A stretch of 64,000 nt of DNA from Hanleya hanleyi (lineage: Eukaryota > Mollusca > Polyplacophora > Lepidopleurida > Hanleyidae): contig JAVTVY010006840.1 of NCBI GenBank assembly GCA_036873755.1, forward strand, positions 331,672-395,671. The letters are read 5' to 3'. The translations under genes and the position numbers were made by a program. Under the pieces are notes generated by a model that worked only from the letters and a program-made list of their open reading frames with translations, did no database searches and was not told the origin of the DNA. Of the stretch, positions 10,680 through 22,865 are shown piece by piece (positions within the stretch are counted from its first letter, which is position 1; each line of letters begins with the position of its first letter).

Positions 10680-11520
10680 ATTCTAACCTTCTGTGTTATG
10701 CGTGTCGTGTTGTAAATAGGGTAAATTTTCACATAGCAACGGGTTTTGCAAGAATACAAAATACTGCCTCGTGAAACAGCTCATCACGGTCGAGGGAGAG
10801 TGCGTTTACCTCCCCCCGCAATAACACAGTAACATTCTTTCCGTGATACACTGAATGAGTGCAAAGCCACTCGATATCTGAACCATTCCATTGTCAGCCC
10901 TAAACTGCCCGCTAGTCTGTATGAGAAAAAATATATAATATAACTTCGCTCTTCTTAGCCCTTCGCCCACAAATGCAGACAAACGCGAGCCTGCTCGTGT
11001 TGGAATGTCCCGGTACCGTAACCATGGCAAGCACGTGACATGTAGGTCAACTTCTATACACGCTGGGGAACACCACCTCCAGCTCATTAGTTCTCATATT
11101 TCTGTGGTTAATCTTGGGCAAGAAATAGGTATAAAAAATCAGTAAAAAATCAATAAAATATTTTATTTCTTATCTCTGCACTGAAAGAATCAGTTGTTTT
11201 GCACGATATATTTTTATGGCAAGCCAGGCAACACTGCTTGTATTTGCGGCGGGGGTAAAATGTACCAGCCGCGCTCAGAGAGAATCAGTTTTGCGCATTT
11301 GTTGATTATTTCTACATTCAAATATTATCTCCTGGTTAGAATTGGATTCAAAACCTTCGTATCGGCATTTGTTGTGTAATAATTTACCGCTGGGACGTCT
11401 TTCATCCCTCGTCAAAATCCCTCGATTGCTGCGCAATCTCGGGGTTTTGAGTCGGGATGAAAGACGTCCCAGCGGTAAATTATTACACAACAAATACCTC
11501 TATGTCGGTTGTGAACCCCT
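10680..11520. repeat. Copy-1-specific insertion containing a 129-bp palindrome
   Basis: Absent from copy 2, where 16705 joins directly to the sequence matching 11521. Its most striking part is a palindrome at 11367-11495 with perfect 42-bp arms (11367-11408 and 11454-11495). The 45-bp centre is itself a partial palindrome. No gene is seen. Confidence 0.75.
11367..11495. repeat. 129-bp palindrome with perfect 42-bp arms
   Basis: The left arm begins atttgttgtgtaataattta and the right arm is its exact reverse complement. The centre continues imperfectly (gattgc/gcaatc). In RNA or single-stranded DNA it would fold into a long hairpin. It could be a fold-back element or a small MITE; no clear target duplication was found. 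Confidence 0.85.
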
Positions 11521-14285
11521 AACTAGAAAATACACTTTGACAAACAATTACAGACAAAGGTTTTTGATATCGGTCGCGTCCAGTCAAGGTGGTTCGTGCA
11601 CCTGGCCACGAAGTAGCAAGCTTCTAGTTGAAAGGAGTTGTTATAATTATTTTTTCTTCGGTTCTATACTGATATGGGCATCGAGAATTTATCTAATGTC
11701 AAAAATGTCTTGACAGTATTAAATCGGACGAGACTCGATCAGTCTCGATCACAGTCTTATTCCATCCTCGGTTCTCTGAGCTTCCTTTACTGTTATGGGC
11801 TCCGAAGATTTATCTAATGTCAATATTCTTGACAGTATTAAATTAGACGAGACTCGATCAAGACAGCAAGTAATTTGAGTGCGATACAGAAATAACTGGG
11901 CGCTGCAGGCAGAGAAAGAATCCGAAGTTTGCATATGTCACTTTGGTGTGCACACAACCAGATATATAAATATTGTCCTCTGTGTGTGCACAAACTCAAA
12001 ATGTACTGACGTGCAGAGCATGTTTCTGTTGGGCAATATTTATTCTGCTAATAATCGGATGACTCAAGTGGCCTGGGAATACCACATGTGTTGTTTAATC
12101 CGGATATTCTGAAACAAAATACATAACTCATTCGGTGCTGTTGGGCGCTATGTTCTTGGGAAGAACATGTCAATGATGCAGCAATATAGAGGGATGTTCC
12201 TGTCGTGGAATCCTAGCGTAAATTCTCCACTATATTAGATCAGGGTGAGGTGGTCGAATGACCTAGAGCGCCTGTTACTGTTGATGAGTTGGGCATGGTG
12301 CTATATTTTAGTGAAGGCGTATACGAATATCATGAGGTCACCCGCCCAGTTTCCGTGCAATTGGTTTACGAAGTGCTAACTACAATATCAAGTTAATTTG
12401 GATTAAAGATTTCCATTTTGTCCTTGAAAATCCATCTATATGTATTTCGCAAAGTGGTCATATAACTAATGAGAAATTTGTTTATTCTCATCACCTTAGA
12501 TACAAAGGTACAGAGTAATGAAATATAAATCAGAAAAAGCATATTTTCAGTGACGGGGAATTTAAATTCCGCTGGCGGAGCCCGTAGTGTACCTTTACAA
12601 ACAATTCTATCCACACAATATCTTTTACGCTTCATTTTAAATATTTCGCAATATTACTTTGTATTGATTTCTTTTTTATTGCTCACTAAACATGACAATA
12701 TTAACGCATCTGGATTATTACAGTATTTTCTTGTTAATAATTCCTCTTGTACCATTCTGAAATATGTATACAGGCAAGTAATGAAACTCGTCACCAATGA
12801 CATTTAAATTACAATGTTTGCAAACTCTCGTTTATATCTATATTATTAAATCGTCCAATATTTATCTGCAATCGTAATGCCACTCACGTAATGAGACGTG
12901 AATTTCACTATCAAAGCGAGGCACTGCGAGAAGATTTGGGAGATTACATTTCTGTTATATCGCAGATGTGTACTTTATTTCATGTATATCGCCGAAATCA
13001 ACAATGCTTCTACAATATAGTCGACAGTGGTTTGCAGCTTAAAGCTGAACACCACACATAAAAAGTGAACTAAAATAATATGACAATTCCACTCACCTGT
13101 GTAGTCCATGCCAAAATACCCGTCGGATAATTTCCCTAGGAGGAGCTTCTGCTAGCTCTCAACTCACGACGCCATACGTTCCATTTTCTGTTTCACCAGT
13201 TTCCAGCTTCTACCCTTATAAAAGGTACGAAGGCTTCTATGGGATATAGTTCACGTAAGAAGCGATACGGATTTGATAATTTTGGAATATCATGATGTCT
13301 TGCTGGAATCATTGAAAACTGTTGACCGCATCTGTCTTGCAGAAAGTTAGCATAGTTTATGTATACTATGATTTATCCTTTTAATTTGGTGCTAATGACA
13401 TTTGGATTACGGACTCGGAAATTCTTTAATGGACGACGGCTGAATATTGAATGACGGACAAGACACTTGTATTTTCAACATGAAATAACATGTTAGCAAA
13501 TGGAAGAATGACCGACCACTTGTCCATTTGCCACTTTTTGAAATCCTATAAATTCACGTCATGTCTTCTTACATGACCGATATGCCTTCCAGGGAATGCC
13601 GCATTATAGATTTACAAGTCGCACGGAGAAGAGATCTCGCAGCTTAGGATTCCGCGCGTTTGAAACTGGCCAATTCGAATACATATAATCACGAATTATA
13701 TCAAACCCACTGACATATGTATGATATAAAACTTGCCAACAGCAAAAATTCTGATTTTTCCATTTCGCCTAAAGATCCACTCGATCCATGAAAGGCTTAG
13801 CATGGGTGACAGTCATTCAGTTCATACACACAATACAGATTGCGCATGTTTGCTACTGTTATCTTCATAGTTCAATTTGGCAGTGAACCATCTCCAGCAT
13901 CCAGAGTGTATGCTAATATCCATACTACCGATTTCTTCGTAGATTTCCCAGTTCACGGCTAACATCAACCACCTCGCTGGGGGTCTAATAGTACCCCAGC
14001 CACCAGTCTGATTTTTGAACCGGATTCGGGGCCTTCGCGCACATCACCGGAAGTGACATCATATATAGTAAAATAGATATTTGGCGAATATTTCGATTAC
14101 TTTTCAAGTCTGCATAATACCTCCGTTGACCTAGCGTTGAAAAGAATTATCTGGAGATTATTTTCCCTATTTATCTGGACAGAGCATATGAAAAGTAGTT
14201 CGCTCATGTGCAAAACTGAAGGAGTTGTTCGGCCGGGTTCAAACTGAACGGTGCGTACGTGGGTTTTCCCCTATACGCCATAGCA
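11521..14285. other. Non-coding body of duplicated copy 1
   Basis: Shared with 16709-19240. It includes a tRNA-like A-box segment (about 12245), a 14-bp palindrome 'ggaatttaaattcc' (about 12558), and a Penelope-like 3'-end piece at about 13240-13480. ORFs here are not conserved in the second copy and I do not call any gene. Confidence 0.6.
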
Positions 14286-14495
14286 GCGTAGAAGTCTTAA
14301 GAACCATTGTTTTTTATAATTATATTCGCCAATTTACATTGTTTGTTCAAATAGGTGTCATATTCACATTCAGCAAGGTTTGGGGAACATTTTGTTATAT
14401 GATATTGGCTACCAACTGTATTGCCTATTTAGTAATCAGATCCCCTGTAGTTCTACGAAAAATGGTAGCTGAACATATATCACCTCCTTAATACC
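14286..14495. mobile_element. Solo terminal inverted repeat of a ~1-kb DNA element
   Basis: Matches the right terminal inverted repeat of the element at 19446-20463 (from 'agaaccattgtttt' through 'gctgaacatatatcacc'). The left end and body are missing in this copy. Confidence 0.65.
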
Positions 14496-14499
14496 TTAT

Positions 14500-14740
14500 A
14501 ATCCAACACATTAAAACATACACATTAAAACTTATGCAACACACCGATTTCTCTCAAATAACCTAAGATACAGTCTTCTTTCACCCGACTAAAAGATCTT
14601 TCAAAGTAGCCGCTCGATAAAAAGAATCTCTTACAAAATCTTAAAATCTAAACAGTCGATGCATGGAATACACCTTGGAAATGGCTCCTTTTTTTTACTA
14701 AATGTTCGTGAGTTAATCGTGTATGACCGATGAGTGATGT
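14500..14740 (-). pseudogene. LINE 3' fragment (RNase H/zinc-knuckle remnant)
   Basis: Shares 'acttatgcaaca.accgatttct', 'cagtcttctttcacccgacta' and 'ggaatacaccttgg' with the other LINE fragments. Truncated. Confidence 0.6.
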
Positions 14741-15410
14741 CCAGTGAAAGTGATGTCGTAGTGCATATTTTAAGTTTTTATTGATAACATGTTTGATCAA
14801 CCTTCAAACAGGGTTGGCTCCGGCGCTCGTGATGCCATGTCGATCGACCCTGCCATCATTCACTTTACCAAAACATCATTTCACAAAACCTAAATCTTAC
14901 CAGCCAAAGTCCTCATCAACATATTAAATACTAAGACAGATTTTTCAGATGTGAATGTGCGTGAGCATTCCTTCCCGAAAAACAAGCATTGCTCGCTTTT
15001 TTTTAAACAAACGACCGTTAGCTTTGATGTAATGACGTTGTTGTAAAGAGGGACCAGTTATTTCATTATTCACCGATTGTATGTTCTATTTTGTCTGCGG
15101 AATCTCACAAATGCGCTCTACATGTATTTGATTAATTCTGGTTGATTCAAGTTGAGGTATCATATTTTTGCTACAGGAGAAAACCCTTCGTGAAAATGCC
15201 CAAAAATACCAAAATAAGCCCAGGAGCACATTTTGATCAATCATATCTCCATTTTTATTCAACTGAACATCTCAGTTTTTTTCGAAGGGGGTATTTTAGT
15301 ATGTAAACTTCAAGAAAAATCTGATACGGCAGGTTTTGGAGTGGGGAAAAAATCGGGTTTATCACCATCACATACAAAGGAGTTTTTCGTATATAAACGT
15401 CACATATACT
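14741..15410. other. Non-coding, shared with 20690-21125
   Basis: 'gatgtccagtgaaagtgatgtcgta' and 'aacagggttggctccggcgctcg' recur near 20697 and 20760. No gene. The 15185-15410 part is unique to the junction between the two large copies. Confidence 0.6.
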
Positions 15411-15703
15411 TTACGCACCAATACGCAATACCGCTAACGGATCTTGGCTTTTGTTGATGACGATATCTCATTATTCTGGTTAGCCGGCCGCCAGGATATA
15501 TTTCTCACTGCATCCGCACTGAGACTGAAATATCGGCGCAGTTTTTCTGTGCATGGTTCTCGGCCAATCACCATCGGTCGCTAGTAAACCGAGGGGAATG
15601 GGCTGAGCATATCACACCTAAACAAGATGCTGTACGGTGTGTTCTTGTGTAATAATGTAACATAAAACTTGTTAATTCTTTTACAAGATATACTGGATAT
15701 ATT

Positions 15704-15707
<4 letters not shown>

Positions 15708-15744
<37 letters not shown>
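15708..15744 (+). repeat. (GA)n microsatellite at a LINE tail
   Basis: About 18 GA units followed by 'atcaaggtttaatgtcgcgttcagc'. This creates a spurious minus-strand Ser-Leu run. Confidence 0.95.
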
Positions 15745-15746
<2 letters not shown>

Positions 15747-16640
15747 CAAGGTTTAATGTCGCGTTCAGCGATATAGCGACGAGCAAACAAAATTGGTATT
15801 CTAACAAAAACTCAGCAATCCAGAAGTAATCAACACAACACACCAAAAGACACTACAACTTATGCAACAAACCGATTTCTTTCAAAAACATAAAATACAG
15901 TCTTCTTTTACTCGACCAAAAAGATCTTCTAAAGTAGCTGCTTGATAAAAAGAATCTGTTACAATCTTGAATTCTATACAGTCGATCAGAATATGTTTCG
16001 CTGTGATATCTTCATGACATGGAATACACATTGGGACTGATTCTTCTTTAGTAAACGTTGGTGAGATAATCAGGTATGACTGATTCTTTATCGCTTGATC
16101 GAAACGTTTCTGGCTACTCAGTTGAATATATCCTACAGTTTTTTTAAAAGTCTGTTATTATCCACAGAATCCCATTAAGACTGAAACAGCTTTCTCACAT
16201 ATAAGCACAGATAGAGGGTCTGAAATCGCTACATGGGATTGCGAAAGGATCAACATCATTTTCTAGCTCTGCCTTAGCCATTTCATCAGCTTCAGTATTT
16301 CCTTTGATGCCAGCATGGATAGGCAACCAACAAAAGACAACATCAATCTGTAGATGAAATATACGATCATATAATTGTAGAATGTTCAAAATGGTGGGGT
16401 GAGTTGAATTTCCACTCTCATTCGCTTGAAGGCATGACAGTGAATCTGAGAATATGACATATTTTCCTCCAATTGTAGAACCAATACATTCTAAAGCTAA
16501 CAATAAAGCTTTGGCTTCGGCAGTGAAAATCGACCTTTTACCTGGCAATCGACAGGTTCTAGTTTCAGAACTGTGTCGCTCAAAATCTAAACAGACCGAA
16601 TGCGCATGTGCGCCGCGTTATTCTGCAGAGTGCAGCCAGA
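15745..16640 (-). pseudogene. Non-LTR retrotransposon ORF2 C-terminal part (RNase H), broken
   Basis: The minus-strand frame 16195-16548 reads as most of a type I RNase H. It shows an E in 'FTAEAKALLLALE', a D in 'VIFSDSLSCLQAN' and a late H/D pair in 'HAGIKGNTEADEMAKAE', consistent with the second to fourth acidic/His catalytic positions. The first 'YTDGS' motif is not in frame. Upstream (16550-16640) the frame is lost. The 3' side runs through a zinc-knuckle-like relic (about 15990-16060) to the GA tail at 15744. RNase H domains of this kind sit at the end of ORF2 in Jockey/I-type LINEs. Confidence 0.75.
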
Positions 16641-16704
16641 GGGTGTTACACCGACAGATTAGGAGGTTACAAACTCTGGCAATGGGAGAAGGCCAGGATA
16701 TATG

Positions 16705-19380
16705 TAGTACTAGAAAATACACTTTGACAAACAATTACAGACAATGTGATTTGATATCGGTCGCGTCCCATCAAGGTGGTTCGTGCACCTGGCCACGAAG
16801 TAGCAAGCTTCTAGTTGAAAGGAGTTGTTGTAATTATTTTTTCTTCGGTTCTATACTGATATGGGCATCGAGAATTTATCTAATGTCAAAAATGTCTTGA
16901 CAGTATTAAATCGGACGAGACTCGATCAGTCTCGATCACAGTCTTATTTCATCCTCGGTTCTCTGAGCTTCCTTTACTGCTATGGGCTCCGAAGATTTAT
17001 CTAATGTCAATATTCTTGACAGCATTAAATTGGACGAGACTCGATCAAGACAGCAAGTAATTTGAGTGCGATACAGAAATAACTGGGCGCTGCAGGCAGA
17101 GAAAGAATCCGAAGTTTGTATCTGTCATTTTGGCATGTTTGGTGTGCACACAACCAGGTATATAAATATTGTCGTACAAAATGGGTCTCTGTGTGTGCAC
17201 TAAATCAAAATGTTCTGACGTGCAGAGCAGATCATGTCACGTATCATGTTTCTGTTGGGCAATATTTATTCCACTAATAATCCGGTGACTCAGGTAACCC
17301 GGGAATACCTGCGTCACACCATGCCTATGCGTGGTGTGAATAATAGCACATGTGTTGCTTAATCCGGATATTCTGAAACAAAATACATAACTCATTCGGT
17401 GCTTTTGGGCAAGAGCATGTCAATGATGCAGCAATATAGAGGGATGTTCCTGTCGTGGAATCCTAGCGTAAATTTTCCACTATATTAGAGGAGGGTGAGG
17501 TGGTCGAATGTCCTAGACCGCATGTTAGTGTTGTTGAGTTGGCCATGGTGCTATATTCTAGTGAAGGCGTATACGGATATCATGAGATCACCCACCCAGT
17601 ACCCGTGCGATTGGTTTACCAAGTGCTATAAAATATAACCCATAACTTTAATAAATATCAAGTTAATTTGGATTAAAGATTTCAATTTTTTTCTCTAAAA
17701 ATAAATCCATTTCGTACAGTGGTCACACAAGTATTGAGTAAGTTGTTGTTTATTCGCATCACCTTAGATACAAATGTACATAGTAATAAAATATAAATCA
17801 GAAACAGCATATTTTCAGTGACGGGGAATTTAAATTCCGCTGGCGGAGACCGTAGTTTACCTTTGCACAACAATTCTATCTACACAATATATTTCACGCT
17901 ATATACTTTTTAAATATTTCGCAATATTACTTTGTATTGATTTCTTTTTTACTGCTCACTAAACATGACAATATTAACGCATCTGGATTATTACAGTATT
18001 TTCTTGGTAATAATTCCTCTTGAACCATTCTGAAATATGTACATACAAGCAAGTAATGAAACTCGTCACCCATGACATTTAAATTAAAATATTTGTAAAC
18101 TCCCTCGTTTACATCTACATTATTAAATCGTCCAATATTTATCTGCAATCGTAATGCCACTCAAGTAATGAGACGTGAATTTCACCATCAAAGCGCGGCA
18201 CTGCGAAAGTATTTGGGAGATTACATTTCTGTTATATCGCAGATGTGTACTTTATTTCATGTATATCGGCGAAATCAACAATGCTTTTACAATATAGTCG
18301 ACGGTGGTCTGCAGCTGAACACCACACATAAAAAGTGAACTAAAATAATATGGCAATTCCACTCACCTGTGTAGTCCATGCCAAAATACCCATCGGATAA
18401 TTTCCGTAGGAGGAACTTCTGCTAGCTCTCAACTTACGACGCCATACGTGCCATTTTCTGTTTCACCATTTTTCAGCTTCTACCCTTATAAAAGGTACGA
18501 AGGCTTCTATGGTATATAGTTCACGTAAGAAGCGATACGGATTTGATATTTTTGGAGCATCATGATGTCTTGCTGAAATAATTGAAAACTGTTGACCGCT
18601 TCTGTCTTGCAGAAAATTAGCCTAGTTTATGTATACTATGATTTATCCTTTTAATTTGGTGCTAATGACATTTGGATTACGGACACGGAAATTCTTTAAT
18701 GGGCGACGGCTGAATATTGAACGACGGGCAAGACATGCACTTGTATTTTGAACATGAAATAACATGTTAGCAAATGGAAGAATGACCGACCACTTGCCCA
18801 TTTGCCACTTTTTGAAATGCTGTAAATTCACGTCATGTCGTCTTACATGGCAGATATGGCTTCCAGGGAATGCCTCATTATAGATTTACAAGTCGCACGG
18901 AGAAGAGACCTCGCAGCTTAGGTTTCCGCACGTTTGAAAATGGTCAATTCGAATATAAAAACTCGTGAATTATATCAAACCCACTGACATATGTATGATA
19001 TAAAACTTCCCAACAGCAAAAATTCTGATATATCCATTACGCCTAAAGATCCACTCGATCCATGAAAGGCTTGGGTGACAGTCATTCAGTTCATACACAC
19101 AATACAGATTGCGCGTGTTTGCTACTGTTATATTCATAGTTCAATTTGGCAGTGAACTGTCTCCAGCATCTAGGGTGTATGGCAATATCGATATTACCGA
19201 TTTCTTCGTAGATTTCCCAGTTTACGACTAATATTTTGACCTCCATATAAGCCTTCATTGAATCAGTATGTTTAGTGTGAACTCGATAAACTGGCTTTGT
19301 GATCGTTGAACTGGAAAGTCTACCACGTGCTCGATATACCGATATATACCATGGACTGAGAAAGAGAATTACGGTTTGAC
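16705..19380. other. Non-coding body of duplicated copy 2
   Basis: Counterpart of 11521-14000. It carries the tRNA-like A box (about 17495), the 'ggaatttaaattcc' palindrome (about 17827) and the Penelope-like 3'-end piece (18515-18745). I see no gene. Confidence 0.6.
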
Positions 19381-19445
19381 ATCGCGTTAAGCAATATTTC
19401 AGCTTTTCAACGACGATCAAACAAAATTCTAAGTATTCAAGTAAA

Positions 19446-20463
19446 GGGGGTGATATATGTTCAGCTACCTTTTTTCATAGAATCACAGGTGATCTGATTG
19501 CTAAATAGGCAATATAGTTGGTGGCTAACATCATGTACCAAACTGTTCCTCAAACCTTGCTGAAAGTGAATATGACACCCCTTTAAACGAACAATGTAAA
19601 CTGAAGGATATAATTACAGTAACAAAGCACTTCGGCACTGGCAGCAGAAGTCAATGAAAAATAAACACACACTATCAAAAACTAATCCTAAAATTTTTAT
19701 AAAGTCACTGCAACAACAAAGACTATGTCAAAAAGAATTCATTGGAAAGTATTTTTAAAAGATTTTTTATAATTAACTATGTCAACATAATTGCCAAAGG
19801 CAATGATAATCCGTGTCAGCCAATATGAAGGACAGTTCAAAGCTGTGTGAAGTTACCCAAGACAGGTGTGTTTCACACCCCTGTCACTAACCTGTGTTAG
19901 TTTGAAAAGCTTATGCATCTAAACCAGATTGTGCAGTCAGTAAGGGAAATGCCTAGGATTCTTTCTATTCAATCCCCAACTGCCTATTGTGGTCCATTCA
20001 TTCACAGCCTGTTCTGATTGTGCCTGGTTCTAAAAGAAGCTGCATTCTTAATTGCCAATTGACACATATCTGCGATTTGACCCACATGTCAGGCACACAA
20101 CATTTCTAAACTAAGGCAATTACTGATAAAGTAAAAGAAATATTTAAAAATACTTCCCAAATCAATTTTCATATCTAACATAGTCTTGGTTGTAGAACAT
20201 ACTATACAGAATTTTCTTAACTGCTTTTCAATATTGTGTGCTTAATATTTATCTACTTCTGCTGGCAGTCCTAAGAACCATTGTTTTATAATTATATTCT
20301 CCAATTTACATTGTTTATTAAAATTATAGTGTCACATTCACATTCAACAAGGTTTGGGGAACATTTTGGTATATGATATTGGCCACCAACTGTATTGCCT
20401 ATTTAGTATCAAATCATCTGTTGTTCTATGCAAAAAGGTAGCTGAACATATATCACTCCCTTA
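19446..20463. mobile_element. Non-autonomous DNA element with ~200-bp inverted ends
   Basis: The left end (from 'gggggtgatatatgttcagc', 19446) and the right end (reading in reverse from 'gctgaacatatatcactccc', ending about 20463) are reverse complements with scattered mismatches over about 200 bp, reaching to 'gcagcagaagt' inside. The ~600-bp interior has no transposase ORF. Superfamily not determined; no certain target duplication seen. Confidence 0.7.
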
Positions 20464-20464
20464 A

Positions 20465-20690
20465 TAGCTTATAATCCAACACATTAAAACTTATGCAACA
20501 AAGCGATTTCTCTCAAATAACCTAAGATACAGACTTCTTTCACCCGACTAAAAAGATCTTTCGAAGTAGCCGCTCGATAAAAAGAATCTCTCACAAAATC
20601 TTAAAATCTATACAGTCGATAAGAATATGTCTCACTGTGAGATCACTCTTTTTTTTACTAAATGTTCGTGAGTTAATCGTGTATGGCCGA
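20465..20690 (-). pseudogene. LINE 3' fragment
   Basis: Counterpart of 14500-14740, with 'acttatgcaaca.agcgatttctctc' and 'cttctttcacccgactaaaaaga'. Truncated. Confidence 0.6.
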
Positions 20691-21179
20691 TGAGTGATGT
20701 CCAGTGAAAGTGATGTCGTAATTTTAAGCTTTTATTGATCACGTTCGATCAACCTCCAAACAGGGTTGGGTTCGGCGCCCGTTATACCATGTCGATCGAC
20801 CCTGCCATCATTCACTTTACCAAAACATCATTTCACAAAACCTAAATCTTACCAGCCAAACTCCTCATCAACATACTAAATACTAAGACAGATTTTTCAT
20901 ATGTGAATGTGCGTAAGCATTCCATTCCGAAAAACAAGCATTGCTCGCGTTTTTTCTAAACAAACGACCGAGCTTTGATGTAATGACGTTGTGTTAAAGA
21001 GGTGAACAGTTATTTCATTATTCACCGATTGTTTGTTTTATTTTGTCTGCGGTATCTCACAAATGCGCTGTACATGTATTTGATTAATTCTGGTTGATTC
21101 AAGTTGTTGCGATTCAGAGCAGTTCGGATAATCTCGCACTTTTAATCTCCGTAAAAGGCTACATGGCTTGGTGAAGACC

Positions 21180-21670
21180 CAAACTCACGTTCGGTTATTC
21201 CCGTATTGGCGGAACGTAGTCTCTCTTATAGAATATGCCACCCGTGGGGAGCGTATGGCGATCACGTAGTAAGCCAGCTACGAAACAGTGGCTTTGATAA
21301 TCGAGTGATTCGGTCGCATTTTATTGTGAAACGAAGTTAACTTCAACCATATGAACATAATACATTCAAATTATACAAAAGTTTATTGATGTTTAGTTGA
21401 ATAATAGCAATCTAGACCCAGAACTCACCAGCTGCGCTAACAATCTCACTTTCGGCTATTTCCGTATTGGCGGTCACTTTCGCAGCTAGCGAGTTTCGGG
21501 GCTAGATTCCAGCGCTAAGTTCCGCCAATACGGAAATAGCCGAACGTGAGACTGGTTTCGCCTAAAACTGAAAATTAACTGTGCCCATGTGCGAACGTGA
21601 TCCGTTTCCGCTCCCAGAAATTCCCTGGGTCACTTTTGCAGCTAGCGAGTTCTGGGGCTAGATTGGTGAA
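21180..21670. repeat. Inverted repeat cluster
   Basis: 'tctcac.ttcggctatttccgtattggcgg' at about 21443-21473 is the reverse complement of 'ccgccaatacggaaatagccgaacgtgaga' at about 21523-21552. A third diverged copy lies at 21190-21220. 'gcagctagcgagtt.cggggctagatt' also occurs twice (about 21482 and 21639). Probably a fold-back element; no ORF. Confidence 0.65.
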
Positions 21671-22179
21671 TTACAAGCGTCTGGTCCGTCATTCATCATT
21701 CAATCTAGACCAGACTAGATATCGTGATGTCCCCCTATTTTAAACGTCATGTTCACAGTGTAAAGTTGTTCTGTATCACATGATGTTAAAAATATGAATA
21801 TGGTCCAGTCCATCTTCGAGGTAAAAAAGATAAAGTTTGGATCTACGTTTCCTAACTCGTGTGTAATTCTGATTACCTCGGGATTATGATGCCTTCGTGA
21901 GCATTGTCAAATAGAAAACCTACGTCACGTCAGTATGAACAGACACAATCATAGAGAGACAGGTTGTCTTGAAGCATTATCAAGCTCGACCATTGAAACT
22001 GTTGACCGCTTCTCTCTTGCAAGAATCTAGCTTGAATTAGAAGAAACAGGCAAAGGCAAAGGAAGTAATTTCACATAGCCCTGATGCGCATTTTAGCGTT
22101 ACGAAGCTTTTTTTCTAGGATCAACCATGTCATGCCTACATGTACTTGAAATATTTTGCCAGTGTTCTCGCATGAAAGG
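21671..22179. other. Non-coding with a Penelope-like 3'-end trace
   Basis: 'tatgaacagacacaatcatagag' and 'gttgaccgcttctctcttgca' at about 21935-22025 relate to the repeat at 37270-38170. Otherwise nothing recognised. Confidence 0.4.
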
Positions 22180-22562
22180 GTCTTACAGACTAGTCTTTCG
22201 TGTTAAATGCCGTCATTTTTATCTGACGACAATACAGCTCACCAATTCCCAGTGCACGAGTTGTCACAGCGACACAGCTCACCAATTACCAATATACGAG
22301 TTGTCAGAGCATTTCCATCGTAGCTCTCTAGATTTGTATCTAATACCGCTTATGCCGGTGCTAGGGGCCGTGTGATCATGTCATCCAAGTTGCCACATGA
22401 ACAGGTACAATAAAAGCGTACCTGAGATACAACACATATCATGAATCGTTAGATTTTTGGTGTGTGCTTTAGAATAGGTTAACCAGAAGACTATACTGTG
22501 AAGCCATGTGACTGTCAGTATGTCGGCACCTCTTCCCACTTCCCTTATATGTGTTGTAATTT
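22180..22562 (-). repeat. Isolated inverted copy of the 509-bp satellite monomer
   Basis: Reverse complement of much of the monomer at 43161-46257, including the sequence containing 'acagctcaccaatt', 'ctaggggccgtgtg.tcat' and 'cacttcccttatatgtgttgtaat'. It is more diverged than array members, so it may be an ancestral or older copy. Confidence 0.8.
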
Positions 22563-22865
22563 CGATGAACGCGCATTTTTTTCATTGATGACGGCTGTAT
22601 ATGAAATGTCGAATATGATGCTTGTATCGATCCATTCAAATTATTGCCAGAAAGCTTACCCCCTGTCTCTTTGTCACATTTATACCATGAAGGGAGAGCT
22701 GTTTCTTTGGCCATTAACTAAGCTGGAGACACCCACGGGTCATTCCAATCATCCACACATCCGATTGTCTGGCTATCTTCTAACCCAGCTAGAACATTTT
22801 TTTCTACCATAAAGATAAGTGTCCGTCCTAATTAGTTTCTATAGAAAGGGATATGAGAATGGATA

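Larger units (their letters stand above)
9330..15185. repeat. Copy 1 of a ~6-kb tandem segmental duplication
   Basis: Matches 15410-21125 in the same order: start segment (9425 vs 15415), GA run (9724 vs 15708), LINE RNase H fragment (10430 vs 16453), 'actagaaaatacactttgac' (11522 vs 16709), 'ggaatttaaattccgctggcgg' (about 12557 vs 17826), Penelope-like 3'-end piece (13250 vs 18525), inverted-repeat segment (14300 vs 20280) and end segment (15060 vs 21010). This copy has an extra ~840 bp (10680-11520). Confidence 0.85.
15410..21125. repeat. Copy 2 of the ~6-kb tandem segmental duplication
   Basis: Colinear with 9330-15185. It lacks the 10680-11520 insertion but carries a ~1-kb inverted-repeat element (19446-20463) that is only a solo end in copy 1. 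Confidence 0.85.

Noticed and set aside
15568..15846. ORF with a Ser-Leu run
   Set aside because: It is the GA microsatellite read in reverse.
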